Assembly (NCBI GenBank): GCA_002359315.1
Contig: DEMS01000023.1
Location: 81,256 to 145,255, forward strand
Origin: Bacteroidetes bacterium UBA2664
GTDB taxonomy: Bacteria > Bacteroidota > Rhodothermia > Balneolales > Balneolaceae
Direction of reading: 5' to 3'
Length of the DNA stretch: 64,000 bases
Made by a program: the position numbers and the translations under genes. Below are positions 35,328 to 43,935 of this stretch, one piece after another. The notes under the pieces are model-generated. The model was not told where the DNA came from. It was given only the letters and a program-made list of their open reading frames with translations, and ran no database searches. Numbering within the stretch: position 1 is the first letter of the stretch; every line of letters starts with the position of its first letter.

Positions 35328-36041
35328 TTAATCTTCTAACTCATCTTTAATGAGTTGAAGAACTCTCTGGTTCTCCTTGATAAATTCGCTCTCTATCTCA
35401 ATCAGGGTGTTCCTACCTTCCATATACGCCCTCATCCAACCCAAGTAGTAATGATCCCTATAAAGATGATCCATATTAATAGGCACCAAGCTATAACGTT
35501 TATAGATGAATAACGGCACATGATGATCAATAAACGGTACATGCGGAGTATTTACCTGGGTATATACGGTAAACCATGTCGGCAATGTGGTTTCAAAAAA
35601 ATCAATGATCTCCCTGCTTGTGGGTTTGTCTAAAATGATGCCGTAACCCATGTTCTTGTATTGCTCATACCCGGATTGGGACAGGTTTATAATCGTTTTT
35701 GGTATTCGCGCCATGTGAAAGTGTTTAGCCAGACTATCAGCAAAGGGTTGTTGATTATCCAAAACATTAAGAACAATTCGAGATGACATGTTAAACTTAA
35801 GAAGGCTATCTACATCAGATTCAAGGGCTTCTATATTGAGTTCAAAGTTTTCCGCGAGATTTACCAAAACCTCCTTTTCTTTTACTCGATCCTTCCTCCA
35901 CTCATTCCAATTGTTCACCTGCAGGGCAATCAAAATTCCGATTACTACTAAGAAGATCTCTCCAATGGAATAGAGCAGATACTTTCGAATGTTATCTTCT
36001 TCAATCAGTTTTTTTCGGATGGTGCGGAAGAATCTCAGCAT
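35328..36041 (-). CDS. DUF6090-family membrane protein
   Basis: A 237-residue protein with the family's diagnostic start: FRTIRKKLIEEDNIRKYLLYSIGEIFLVVIGILIALQVNNWNE, containing one transmembrane helix (residues 25-42). The remainder is predicted helical and soluble (VKEKEVLVNLAENFELNIEALESDVDSLL). The function of DUF6090 is unknown. Its ATG overlaps the TAA of the sensor kinase gene by one base (TAATG), so it is probably translated by reinitiation and works with the sensor. Confidence 0.9.
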   Translation of the reverse strand: MLRFFRTIRKKLIEEDNIRKYLLYSIGEIFLVVIGILIALQVNNWNEWRKDRVKEKEVLVNLAENFELNIEALESDVDSLLKFNMSSRIVLNVLDNQQPFADSLAKHFHMARIPKTIINLSQSGYEQYKNMGYGIILDKPTSREIIDFFETTLPTWFTVYTQVNTPHVPFIDHHVPLFIYKRYSLVPINMDHLYRDHYYLGWMRAYMEGRNTLIEIESEFIKENQRVLQLIKDELED

Positions 36042-39000
36042 TAGTCAGCGCTTTTTAATTCATCGTTTTTTTTGAAGGGTAGTTTAATGATAAAAGTTGA
36101 ACCTTTCTGCTCTTCAGATTCAATCTCAAGTTTTCCATTATGCAGTGCAATCATTTCTTTACAAATTGGCAATCCTAAGCCGGTCCCGCTTTCATTTTGT
36201 GTGCCATAACGGGATACATTTGAATCGCCATTTAATAATTTTTGTACAAGTTTTTCATCCATACCAATCCCATTATCCTTTACTTCAATGATATGTGATG
36301 AATTTTCGTACGAAATATTTAAAGACACGGCACCTCCCGGCTGTGTAAACTTGATAGCATTTGAAATAAAATTTCTAAGGATCGTTTTCACCATGTTACG
36401 ATCCGCATAAATATTTCTTGAAGTATCGGACGTAAAAGAAAGGTCAATTTCTTTTTGTTTGGCACTGTCTTTAAACAGCTCCAGTATTTGAACAGCTATT
36501 TGATTGAGATCAATTTCTTCAGGCTTCAAGCTCATTTTTCCATTTTGTAAAGATGCCCAGCTAAGCAAATCTTCGACAAGATTTTGCAGCGTATTTGCTG
36601 AAGAGTGGAGATGATTGAAGATCTCTTTTTGCTTAGGATTATTGTCTTCGTCCATATCCTTTAAGATAATTTCTGAAAGACCAACCAAAGCTTGAATTGG
36701 ATTACGAAGATCATGAGCAATTAATGAAAAGAATTTATCTTTGGTTTGATTGCTTTTCTCAAGTTCAGCTGCCTGCATTCTAATTATCTCGTTCTTGACT
36801 TGTAGGTCATTTCTCTCTTGTCTTAAATCAGCTGTTTGCGCCTGAATGATCCGTTCCAGTGTCTGCTGTTTGTTCAAAATATATCTGTAGCGAAGCTGGG
36901 TTGCACCATAAAAACCGCCTGAAATGAGAACCAGTAGCAGAATTATAAACCATGGCTGTTCATAGAAAAAAGGTTGAACGGTGATCGATGCAGTAGCCGG
37001 ATTCTCACTCCAAATCCCGTTGTTGTTTGCTGCCAGAATTTCAAACGTATAATCGCCCGCCGGAACGTCATTATAAGATATCGATCGCTGACCGGATACT
37101 TCATGCCAAGAATCATCAACGCCAACCAAACGATACCTGAATCTTGCTTTTTCACTGGTGGGAAAGGTGAGGGCATTAAAATTAATCGTAAAACTCTTGT
37201 ACCCATTATCGATCATCACATGATCGGAAGTGTATGAATTTCCTCCGGCAGTTATAGATTTGATCAAAACTGTGGGCGGGACTGTGTAATTATTTTCCTG
37301 ATTTTGGCTGAAAATAGCGACTCCATCCTGTGTTGCAAACCAAAAATCTCCGTCACTTGTCCGGAGTCCTGCTTCCTGAATCGAACCATTTGCTTCCGGA
37401 TTTCGCATCCCTTCTGCGCGCCCGTAGTGTAATAGGGTATATATATTTGACTCATTGTCGAGATAAGCATTCAGTTCAGACTTGTTGATCTTGAAAATTC
37501 CACGGTTTGAGGACATCCATAGCCACCCGCTTTCATCTTGTGAGATCCAATGCACGATATGATCCGGAAGGCCATCGTCCATATTGATGTATGTGATTTT
37601 CCCGTCTTTAAGGCGATTAAGCCCGTTGTTTTCAGTACCTATCCAAATGGTACCTTCATCATATTCATCTATATAAATAGATCGGATATTGTCGGAAGAA
37701 AGCCCGTCTTCGGTCGTGTAATTTGTAAAAGTACCTTCATGAAACCGGGATACACCACCATCCAGGCTGCCCGTCCAAAGAGCCCCATCAGGAGCTTCGG
37801 TAATGTATCTGATCTTAACTCCGGAAAGTCCGTCATCTTTATCATATACAATATGACCTGACCCTGAAAGATCGAATTTGATCAGTCCGCCATACGTACC
37901 CAGCCACATTTCTCCATTACTGTGGGTATAAATTGAGCGTATATCATTGATCTCCACATTGTTTCCGGGAAGGTGATGCTCTAGGCCACTTGGTGTGATC
38001 TTATTTACTCCTCTTTGATGATACCCAAACCAAATATCCCCATTTCTATCTTCCCCAATAGCCTGAATGGTACTTGTTGCAGTTTCAATTGTTTCATCAA
38101 AATGAGTTATGGTATCCCCGTCTATAAGGTTTAACCCGTCGCCCCGTGTTCCCACCCAAAAACGGCCTTGGCTGTCTTCAAACATAGCGAGTATGTTATC
38201 ACCAGACAGGCCTTCCGGGGTGCCCAGATTTCGAACTTTACTCTCACTTACTGCTATGAGGCCGTTCGCATTGGTTCCAAACCATATATTTCCTTCCCGA
38301 TCTTCGAAAACGCTGTTGAAATAGTAATCATTGATGATAGGTTTATCATCAAAAGGACGGATTTGGCCATCTTCAAATAAAGCAAGTGAGCCTGTAGATC
38401 CTATCAGCCAAATCCTTCCTTTAGAATCCATATAGAATTCCCTGAAATATTCAGCAGGTTTTAAATGATTGAACTGTAATTTTATAATTTGATTTTCATC
38501 TACATAAAATACTTCCCCCATTGCTAATAATAATGTCGTACTCTCATCATTGTAGATTTTACGGATGGAGTAGTTATCAGCAGCCGCATATTTCTCAGTT
38601 TGTACTAACTCTCCATCCTGTAACTCATACACACCGGTATCAGTACCGGCTGTTATGACACCGTTTTTGACTCTAATCACAGTTCTAAAACGATTGTTTT
38701 GCTGCACTGAACTTATATGATATTCAGCTAACAGATCTCCAGCAGGGTTGAACTGGAGGAGACCATTGTTCGTAGCTACCCAGATACTATCATCAGAGTC
38801 TTCAAATACATCGTGAATTTGATTTTGTCCCGGTTTATCGCTGTTGTAGAACATGGCAAACTTTTCGCCATTATATACATACAGTCCGGAATGAGTTATG
38901 AAGACCATCCTGCCATCTGATAACTCAAACATCATTGTGAGGTCGGAATCGGTGAAATTTGTTTGGTTTCCAAAATGGTGAAACTCACCATTTTCCTTTA

Positions 39001-39295
39001 GAAGCACCCCGCCATATTCCAATGACACCCACATTCGGTCTTTGTCCTGAAGATACAATTGGGTGGTTCGATTATGAGGCATCTCAGGGGTATTGGAAAA
39101 ACTAAAAACATTGAATTCCATCCCATCGAATCTGACAAGCCCGTCATACGTACTGATCCACAGGTACCCCAGGCTGTCCTGAGCAATATATCCGATGGTA
39201 TTAACAGGAAGGCCATCTTCAATAGTCCAGTTTTGGACAGTTAAAAGGGGGTTGTTGATCGAATATAGAAAGTTGTAAGGCATGTGCCGACACAC
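36041..39295 (-). CDS. Two-component propeller sensor histidine kinase, signal peptide out of frame
   Basis: A 1084-residue sensor. Domains: about a dozen reg_prop repeats (SLGYLWISTYDGLVRFDG, EGNIWFGTNANGLIAV, GRFWVGTRGDGLNLI), then a Y_Y_Y domain (RYRLVGVDDSWHEV), one transmembrane helix (PWFIILLLVLISGGFYGA), a coiled coil, HisKA (IAHDLRNPIQALVGLSEII) and HATPase_c (LRNFISNAIKFTQPGG, VKDNGIGM, GTGLGLPICKEMI). No receiver or AraC output domain. The frame begins only at GTG 39295 inside a stretch where a proper signal peptide is encoded in another frame (see 39219-39338). Without it the propeller could not reach the periplasm, so the gene is either broken, phase-variable or mis-sequenced at that spot. 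Coupled to DUF6090 by TAATG. Confidence 0.88.
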   Translation of the reverse strand: MCRHMPYNFLYSINNPLLTVQNWTIEDGLPVNTIGYIAQDSLGYLWISTYDGLVRFDGMEFNVFSFSNTPEMPHNRTTQLYLQDKDRMWVSLEYGGVLLKENGEFHHFGNQTNFTDSDLTMMFELSDGRMVFITHSGLYVYNGEKFAMFYNSDKPGQNQIHDVFEDSDDSIWVATNNGLLQFNPAGDLLAEYHISSVQQNNRFRTVIRVKNGVITAGTDTGVYELQDGELVQTEKYAAADNYSIRKIYNDESTTLLLAMGEVFYVDENQIIKLQFNHLKPAEYFREFYMDSKGRIWLIGSTGSLALFEDGQIRPFDDKPIINDYYFNSVFEDREGNIWFGTNANGLIAVSESKVRNLGTPEGLSGDNILAMFEDSQGRFWVGTRGDGLNLIDGDTITHFDETIETATSTIQAIGEDRNGDIWFGYHQRGVNKITPSGLEHHLPGNNVEINDIRSIYTHSNGEMWLGTYGGLIKFDLSGSGHIVYDKDDGLSGVKIRYITEAPDGALWTGSLDGGVSRFHEGTFTNYTTEDGLSSDNIRSIYIDEYDEGTIWIGTENNGLNRLKDGKITYINMDDGLPDHIVHWISQDESGWLWMSSNRGIFKINKSELNAYLDNESNIYTLLHYGRAEGMRNPEANGSIQEAGLRTSDGDFWFATQDGVAIFSQNQENNYTVPPTVLIKSITAGGNSYTSDHVMIDNGYKSFTINFNALTFPTSEKARFRYRLVGVDDSWHEVSGQRSISYNDVPAGDYTFEILAANNNGIWSENPATASITVQPFFYEQPWFIILLLVLISGGFYGATQLRYRYILNKQQTLERIIQAQTADLRQERNDLQVKNEIIRMQAAELEKSNQTKDKFFSLIAHDLRNPIQALVGLSEIILKDMDEDNNPKQKEIFNHLHSSANTLQNLVEDLLSWASLQNGKMSLKPEEIDLNQIAVQILELFKDSAKQKEIDLSFTSDTSRNIYADRNMVKTILRNFISNAIKFTQPGGAVSLNISYENSSHIIEVKDNGIGMDEKLVQKLLNGDSNVSRYGTQNESGTGLGLPICKEMIALHNGKLEIESEEQKGSTFIIKLPFKKNDELKSAD

Positions 39296-39338
39296 AAGCG
39301 GATACTAGAATAAGCAGTATTAAACCTTTTCTGATCAT
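39219..39338 (-). pseudogene. Displaced signal-peptide frame of the propeller sensor
   Basis: ATG 39338 opens a 39-codon frame beginning MIRKGLILLILVSACVSAHA, an ideal signal peptide, and stops just after overlapping the sensor frame. If the five-G run at 39247-39251 (five C on the coding strand) had one base fewer, this frame would continue as FDQQPLLTVQNW and join the sensor perfectly. So the true gene start is probably 39338, with a one-base insertion. Confidence 0.7.
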
Positions 39339-39586
39339 AGTTATAGCGATCTAAGCGCCCGTGAAACAATCAAAAGTAAGGGAGCAGTTTATTTGCATTC
39401 TTCATCTATCACATTAATCTGAGATAAAGTTTAGTATTTCTGAAGATAATCTAAACATATCCAAATACAATAAAATTTGGTATCTGGAAGCTAATGGGTT
39501 CTAAAAGCATTACCTTAAATATCCGTCTAAAGAGGAAGTAGATTGAGTATTAATCCTTAGATAAAAAGGAGAAAAATGCAAAGAAT

Positions 39587-42500
39587 CTATTTGATTAATA
39601 CCATCATTCGGCTTTGAATGTAACCGTCAACATTCATTCGATACAGATAAATACCACTAGCCAGATTCAATCCATCAAAAGGCACCTGATAATCACCGTC
39701 TTGAATAGTATCATCATATAACAGGGCGACCCTTTGGCCAAGTGTATTGAATACTTCTAAACGTAAGTACCCCGATTCATATACTGTAAATGGGATTGTT
39801 GTCGTATTACTGAAAGGATTCGGATAGTTTCTTCCAAGCACAAAATCAGAAATGTTGTTATCGTCTTCTTGCAGTGCATTTCCATCCAGGGTAATGTTAC
39901 TAAACGTTACTCTGTTTCCACCGGCCATAGTAGAATTTTGGGCATCAAAACGAATTCTGACACGGAATTCCGGATTGTTGGCTGCTCTGTTGACTTCCGA
40001 AAAATCGACGGTATGGAGTTGGTAAGTGCCGTCTACAAGGCTCTTGTATTTGTCATTGTCAGAAAGGCCCTCATCAGTCCAAACAAAAGTCGTGTCAGAC
40101 TGACCGCTGAATTCAAACTGTGTTGAATAATCAATGAACAAGCCATTCACCTCCGCATTTTCACTCATTGCAGCAAAAGACATCACGACAGATTCGAAGC
40201 CAACTGTAGGCATCTTCAAAATAAGTGAACTCTCCCGGCCACCCGATTCAAAAGGCTGACGAATTTGTAATGCCCGTAGCCCCAGAAATTCATCGTACTG
40301 TAGATTATTATTCCCTTCAGGCCGGTAATTAATAGGAGTGGGTTGATTCCTTCTCTCCATTGAACCGATTCTCCAGCTGGGATGGTTTGGATCAAATGGA
40401 TAACCCTCCAAACTGGAATTGAATCGTATTTGACCCTTTCGTCTGTTTGAGAATGTAGATGTTACGGAAGTCAGGGCGGTGTTATTAGGGAGATCGTCAC
40501 TGAACATGAAATAATGGATTAAATCAAGACCGGCAATCGGTGTTGTTTCAACTTCAATAAAAAAGGCTTGGATTTGAACATCGGAATTAAGATCCAAAGT
40601 TAAATTAATGGTTTCTACCCGTTCACCATCCACCTGAAAATGTGAAAATCGATAACCAACTTCAGGAACCGCAGAAATATTAACCGGCACTCCTTCGAAG
40701 TAGGTTCCGGTCCAGGCCGATGAATTAAAACGAACCCCCGGAGTATCTGAGGAGAGTTTGATTGTATTCACCCTGACAGTACCCATATTGGGGTCATCCA
40801 AAGTGACAGTAATCTGATGAGTATTGTTCAATTCAAAAAATTCCTGGATGTGTTCAAATGTTTTCTGAGCACGGTTATTGGCAAAATCAATCAACCGATC
40901 CAATTCACCCTCCCATTGGGATATAGATCCGATCAGAAATTTCCATCGATCAGTATGTCTACTCATTTCCGGCCGAATTACATCACTAAGTTCGTTTATG
41001 AGAGCAGTAAAACGTTCAGCGGAAAAAGATGTATTTAATTGATCGGCATACCGATTGATGAAGCTTTGACGAAATCCCTCATTTTTGAGGAGATTTCGTA
41101 GTAGAAATGTAGACCAGGGTGGATTTGGAAAAACCGGGCCCTGATCAGTAGTAGCATAAGGCAGCGTATTAAAAGTCCAGTCCGGATCAACCGTTGGGAA
41201 AAGTGTCATCGTACGATCCATATCATACATAAGCCAGCGCCATCTGCCGTCTTGGCCATAAGGAACCCCGGGTTGATACCCGTTAGTTTTGACTCTCCAA
41301 TACTGTACGTTACTGCCGGGCCAGTCCATGTTTTGGAGAAAGAGATGCGCAATCTGATAATCCATGAAATTATCCGGATCCATGCGTGTAATGATTTCCT
41401 GATAATGTTCTTCGTCAGAAAGATCGTTTTGACCGATGTACTGAATCATATTGAAATAATGGTCACCGTCACCCTCAACAACAACACCATTGGTTTCCAT
41501 AAAATCAATATTATCGGGATCAATGCCATATTCAATTTGGAGGTAGTGACGATCATGACGTTCTCTCAAGTTATGAATGCCCCAATATTCGCCATTGATA
41601 AAAACGACTGTGGGGCGATAATCCTGTGTATCAAATCGCATATGTTCTACAAGAGTATGTGAAATGGCATCTCTCAAAAAGGTATAATTGTAATCTTGTC
41701 CTGAATTCCTGAGTAAAAGCCGGCGGTGCTGTTCACCCTGGGCACCCGTGAAAAATGGATAATTGAAATTAGAATCGCCTAAGCTTCCTCTAGCATAGAG
41801 GCGCAAAGATTTAATTGCGAAGTGCCGGCCTGTAAATCCATGAATTCTTATCCCAATATTTTGTTCCAAATCCAGCCTGTCTTTACCGATGTCAAAAAAA
41901 GTTAATTGCCCCTCTTTTTCCGCTTTAATGCCTCTTCTGTGATAATTGGCGGGAGTAATAATGGATTCGATAGATCTTTGATTTGGATTCTCGCTTCGCC
42001 ATGTATCAAAGTCGATGCCGGGGACATAAATTCCGTCATTATAGTCGAATAGATCTTTTGGGTTAACTGAAATCGAAACGACCGGTAATTGAAACAAATT
42101 CCGTCCACCGGGAAAAACAAAAAATGTTCTTGTAACTACTTCACTGGGCAAGGCCCCCGGTTTTACAGCCCGTGCTCTTATAACAGTTCCTTTCAAAACA
42201 GAAGATCTGGGTAAATAAAACGGGTCTGAATTCCAGGTGGATGGAATACGACTGATACTATTTGGTTCTGAGCTGCGATTTTGAATACGAAGACTATTTT
42301 GAAATGTTTGGGATCGGGTGGTTGCCGTTATCATATTTCCGGCAGGGTCGCCCGGGTTTTGAGCATAAGAATCACGGTAACGATATGGGATTCCACTAAA
42401 AGCATCTTTTGACGGTTCAGATCCATCCAGGGTGTAAATAATTTCAACCTGAGGGTCTTCATGGGTGATCGTGAGGTCAAAGGATGAGGTATAAAAGCCA

Positions 42501-43063
42501 CTTTCATGTGAGAATATTGGAGGGGATAGTTCACCCTGAAAGCTATCTGTGGTATTGGAAGACCCGGGGGTGGGTTCGTTGAACAAAAACCAGTTGTCAC
42601 TGCCATCGGGTTTACGCCCGAAAGAGACATCTATTGGAATTTCAGTCGGGGGCATTGAATCCAGTGTTGTACCGTCCGGGCGGGTTAGCAGGATTTCCTC
42701 GCCGGCGGCTGCGATGGCGAAATTCGTGTGAAGAGGGGAGCCCGGTTCACGCCGATCCTTTCCCGATGCCCAAATCAGCAGATAGCTATTTGCATTGATG
42801 GAGATATCCGGTATAACCCACTTAAAGAGCTCACCGGAATTATCACTCAATCCGTAATCATTCAGATTGATACGGCTGTCTGTTGTATTGAAAAGTTCGA
42901 TCCAATCAGGGAAGTCGCCATCTTCGTCCGTAATCGTATCAGAGTTTGAAGCCATCACTTCATTAATGACGATATCAGGCACAGATTGTGCATCTGCTTT
43001 ATTCAAATAACCAGACAACAGAATTACACTGCAAATGAGTAAAGAGAGTATGCGTATGAACAA
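39587..43063 (-). CDS. CotH-family protein with lamin-tail domain and type IX sorting domain
   Basis: A 1158-residue secreted protein. Signal peptide (ending NKADAQ); lamin-tail domain at about 30-150 (IVINEVMASNSDTITDEDGDFPDWIELFN); chitobiase/fn3-like region (EIIYTLDGSEPSKDAF); CotH kinase domain at about 400-720 (YWGIHNLRERHDRHYLQ, WRWLMYDMDRTMTLF); an InlB/Big-like repeat; a domain of about 190 residues shared with the lipoprotein at 43936-44670 (MERRNQPTPINYRPEGNNNL); and a C-terminal T9SS sorting domain (LGRNYPNPFSNTTTIPF, LASGIYLYRM). The CotH domain resembles spore-coat protein kinases; active-site intactness was not checked. Destined for the cell surface. Confidence 0.9.
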   Translation of the reverse strand: MFIRILSLLICSVILLSGYLNKADAQSVPDIVINEVMASNSDTITDEDGDFPDWIELFNTTDSRINLNDYGLSDNSGELFKWVIPDISINANSYLLIWASGKDRREPGSPLHTNFAIAAAGEEILLTRPDGTTLDSMPPTEIPIDVSFGRKPDGSDNWFLFNEPTPGSSNTTDSFQGELSPPIFSHESGFYTSSFDLTITHEDPQVEIIYTLDGSEPSKDAFSGIPYRYRDSYAQNPGDPAGNMITATTRSQTFQNSLRIQNRSSEPNSISRIPSTWNSDPFYLPRSSVLKGTVIRARAVKPGALPSEVVTRTFFVFPGGRNLFQLPVVSISVNPKDLFDYNDGIYVPGIDFDTWRSENPNQRSIESIITPANYHRRGIKAEKEGQLTFFDIGKDRLDLEQNIGIRIHGFTGRHFAIKSLRLYARGSLGDSNFNYPFFTGAQGEQHRRLLLRNSGQDYNYTFLRDAISHTLVEHMRFDTQDYRPTVVFINGEYWGIHNLRERHDRHYLQIEYGIDPDNIDFMETNGVVVEGDGDHYFNMIQYIGQNDLSDEEHYQEIITRMDPDNFMDYQIAHLFLQNMDWPGSNVQYWRVKTNGYQPGVPYGQDGRWRWLMYDMDRTMTLFPTVDPDWTFNTLPYATTDQGPVFPNPPWSTFLLRNLLKNEGFRQSFINRYADQLNTSFSAERFTALINELSDVIRPEMSRHTDRWKFLIGSISQWEGELDRLIDFANNRAQKTFEHIQEFFELNNTHQITVTLDDPNMGTVRVNTIKLSSDTPGVRFNSSAWTGTYFEGVPVNISAVPEVGYRFSHFQVDGERVETINLTLDLNSDVQIQAFFIEVETTPIAGLDLIHYFMFSDDLPNNTALTSVTSTFSNRRKGQIRFNSSLEGYPFDPNHPSWRIGSMERRNQPTPINYRPEGNNNLQYDEFLGLRALQIRQPFESGGRESSLILKMPTVGFESVVMSFAAMSENAEVNGLFIDYSTQFEFSGQSDTTFVWTDEGLSDNDKYKSLVDGTYQLHTVDFSEVNRAANNPEFRVRIRFDAQNSTMAGGNRVTFSNITLDGNALQEDDNNISDFVLGRNYPNPFSNTTTIPFTVYESGYLRLEVFNTLGQRVALLYDDTIQDGDYQVPFDGLNLASGIYLYRMNVDGYIQSRMMVLIK

Positions 43064-43309
43064 AGTGATTCTTACTGAAATGGATTTAGGGAGCTTTCAG
43101 AAATTGAAATCAAATTAAAAAGAACAAATATATGTATGGTTTTTCTAATCGATCAAAAGATGAAATTGAAATTTTTTATTCAAAAATGATCGCCCGAAAA
43201 TACACAAATGTATGGTATGAATTAAATTACATAACACATTTTTAAATTAATTTTTTCTAATCGAAATGATTCATACCTATAAATGAATCTGCCTGGTACG
43301 TGAAGAATT

Positions 43310-43501
43310 GCTGGTACTACAAAAAAAAGCCCACCGCAAAACGATGAGCTTTTCTCTAGTCGGGACGACAGGATTTGAACCGCGGAGCACTGCTCCGCAA
43401 TAACAACGCCTGGAGTTGAGTAAATAGCTGGTATTAGAAAAAGAAAAAGCCCACCGCAAAACGATGAGCTTTGATTTAGTCGGGACGACAGGATTTGAAC
43501 C
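43310..43501. repeat. Tandem partial duplication of the tRNA-Pro 3' end and terminator
   Basis: The stretch GCTGGTA..., AAAGCCCACCGCAAAACGAT..., GTCGGGACGACAGGATTTGA occurs twice, 120 bases apart (43310-43381 and 43428-43501). The first copy carries only the last 22 bases of tRNA-Pro and its terminator; the second belongs to the intact gene. The join is marked by a 17-base palindrome GCGGAGCA-C-TGCTCCGC at 43382-43398. The rest of 43064-43479 shows no gene. Confidence 0.92.
43441..43472 (-). terminator. Terminator of tRNA-Pro
   Basis: On the minus strand AAAGCTCATCG pairs with GCGGTGGGCTTT (including G-U pairs) around a TTTT loop, followed by TTTTC TTTTT. It starts eight bases after the tRNA. 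A second copy accompanies the duplicated tRNA tail at 43321-43352. Confidence 0.8.
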
Positions 43502-43553
43502 TGCGACCCCTCGACCCCCAGCCGAGTGCTCTACCGGACTGAGCCACGTCCCG
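43480..43553 (-). tRNA. tRNA-Pro (anticodon GGG)
   Basis: A complete 74-base cloverleaf without encoded CCA: acceptor CGGGACG/CGTCCCG with discriminator A, D-arm GGCTCAGTCCGGTAGAGC, anticodon stem CTCGG/TCGAG around CTGGGGG (anticodon at 43517-43519), and T-loop GGTTCAAATCC. A promoter-like TTGTAT, 17 bases, TAATTT stands just upstream on the minus strand. Flanked by partial copies of itself at 43360 and 34880. Confidence 0.95.
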
Positions 43554-43604
43554 ATTTGGTAGAATGTAAAATTAGGAGTAAATGGGTCGAAATACAACGT
43601 AAAA

Positions 43605-43779
43605 TTACTCGCTCTTTTTTAAATCATCTAAAAATCTTTCCGTCCCGCGCTTTTTTATTTTCTTCTCAAGTTTTTGAGCTTCACTTCTGCTTGATATTTG
43701 GAGACTCCAAACGAGCCTCCACGGAACCCCCATGCTTCGTAGATCGAACAATCGAACAACCATTGGCCACTTGAAAATG
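43605..43779 (-). pseudogene. Broken GIY-YIG nuclease-family gene (C-terminal part)
   Basis: Two frames joined at a five-G run spell the C-terminal half of a small GIY-YIG domain protein: NGCSIVRSTKHG in one frame, then VPWRLVWSLQISSRSEAQKL and EKKIKKRGTERFLDDLKK in the other, ending TAA 43605. The STKxGxPW, SEAxKxEKxIKKRG and RFLxDL patterns are typical. The N-terminal GIY...YIG part is absent and the frame is shifted, so it is a remnant. The remainder of 43554-43935 holds the tRNA promoter and nothing else I can support. Confidence 0.65.
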
Positions 43780-43935
43780 TGGGATGCATTGTTTTAATAA
43801 AACAATATTTAATAACACAAAGAATTTTGGATGAGATTGAGATCCACAAAAAAAAGCATTTTAAATTCACTTATAGTAATAAATTCCTAAGTTCTTTAAC
43901 TTTATGAAATTAATAAAACCACTTAAATTTATACG

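Noticed and set aside
43277..43597. 106-codon minus-strand frame over the tRNA-Pro region
   Set aside because: It reads through tRNA-Pro, both terminator copies and the repeat; its internal repetition only mirrors the DNA duplication.
43655..43870. 71-codon minus-strand frame
   Set aside because: It overlaps the GIY-YIG remnant in a third frame and has no start signal or family resemblance.
34753..43935. Active integrative element
   Set aside because: No integrase, relaxase, transposase or complete direct att pair was found; only remnants support an island history.
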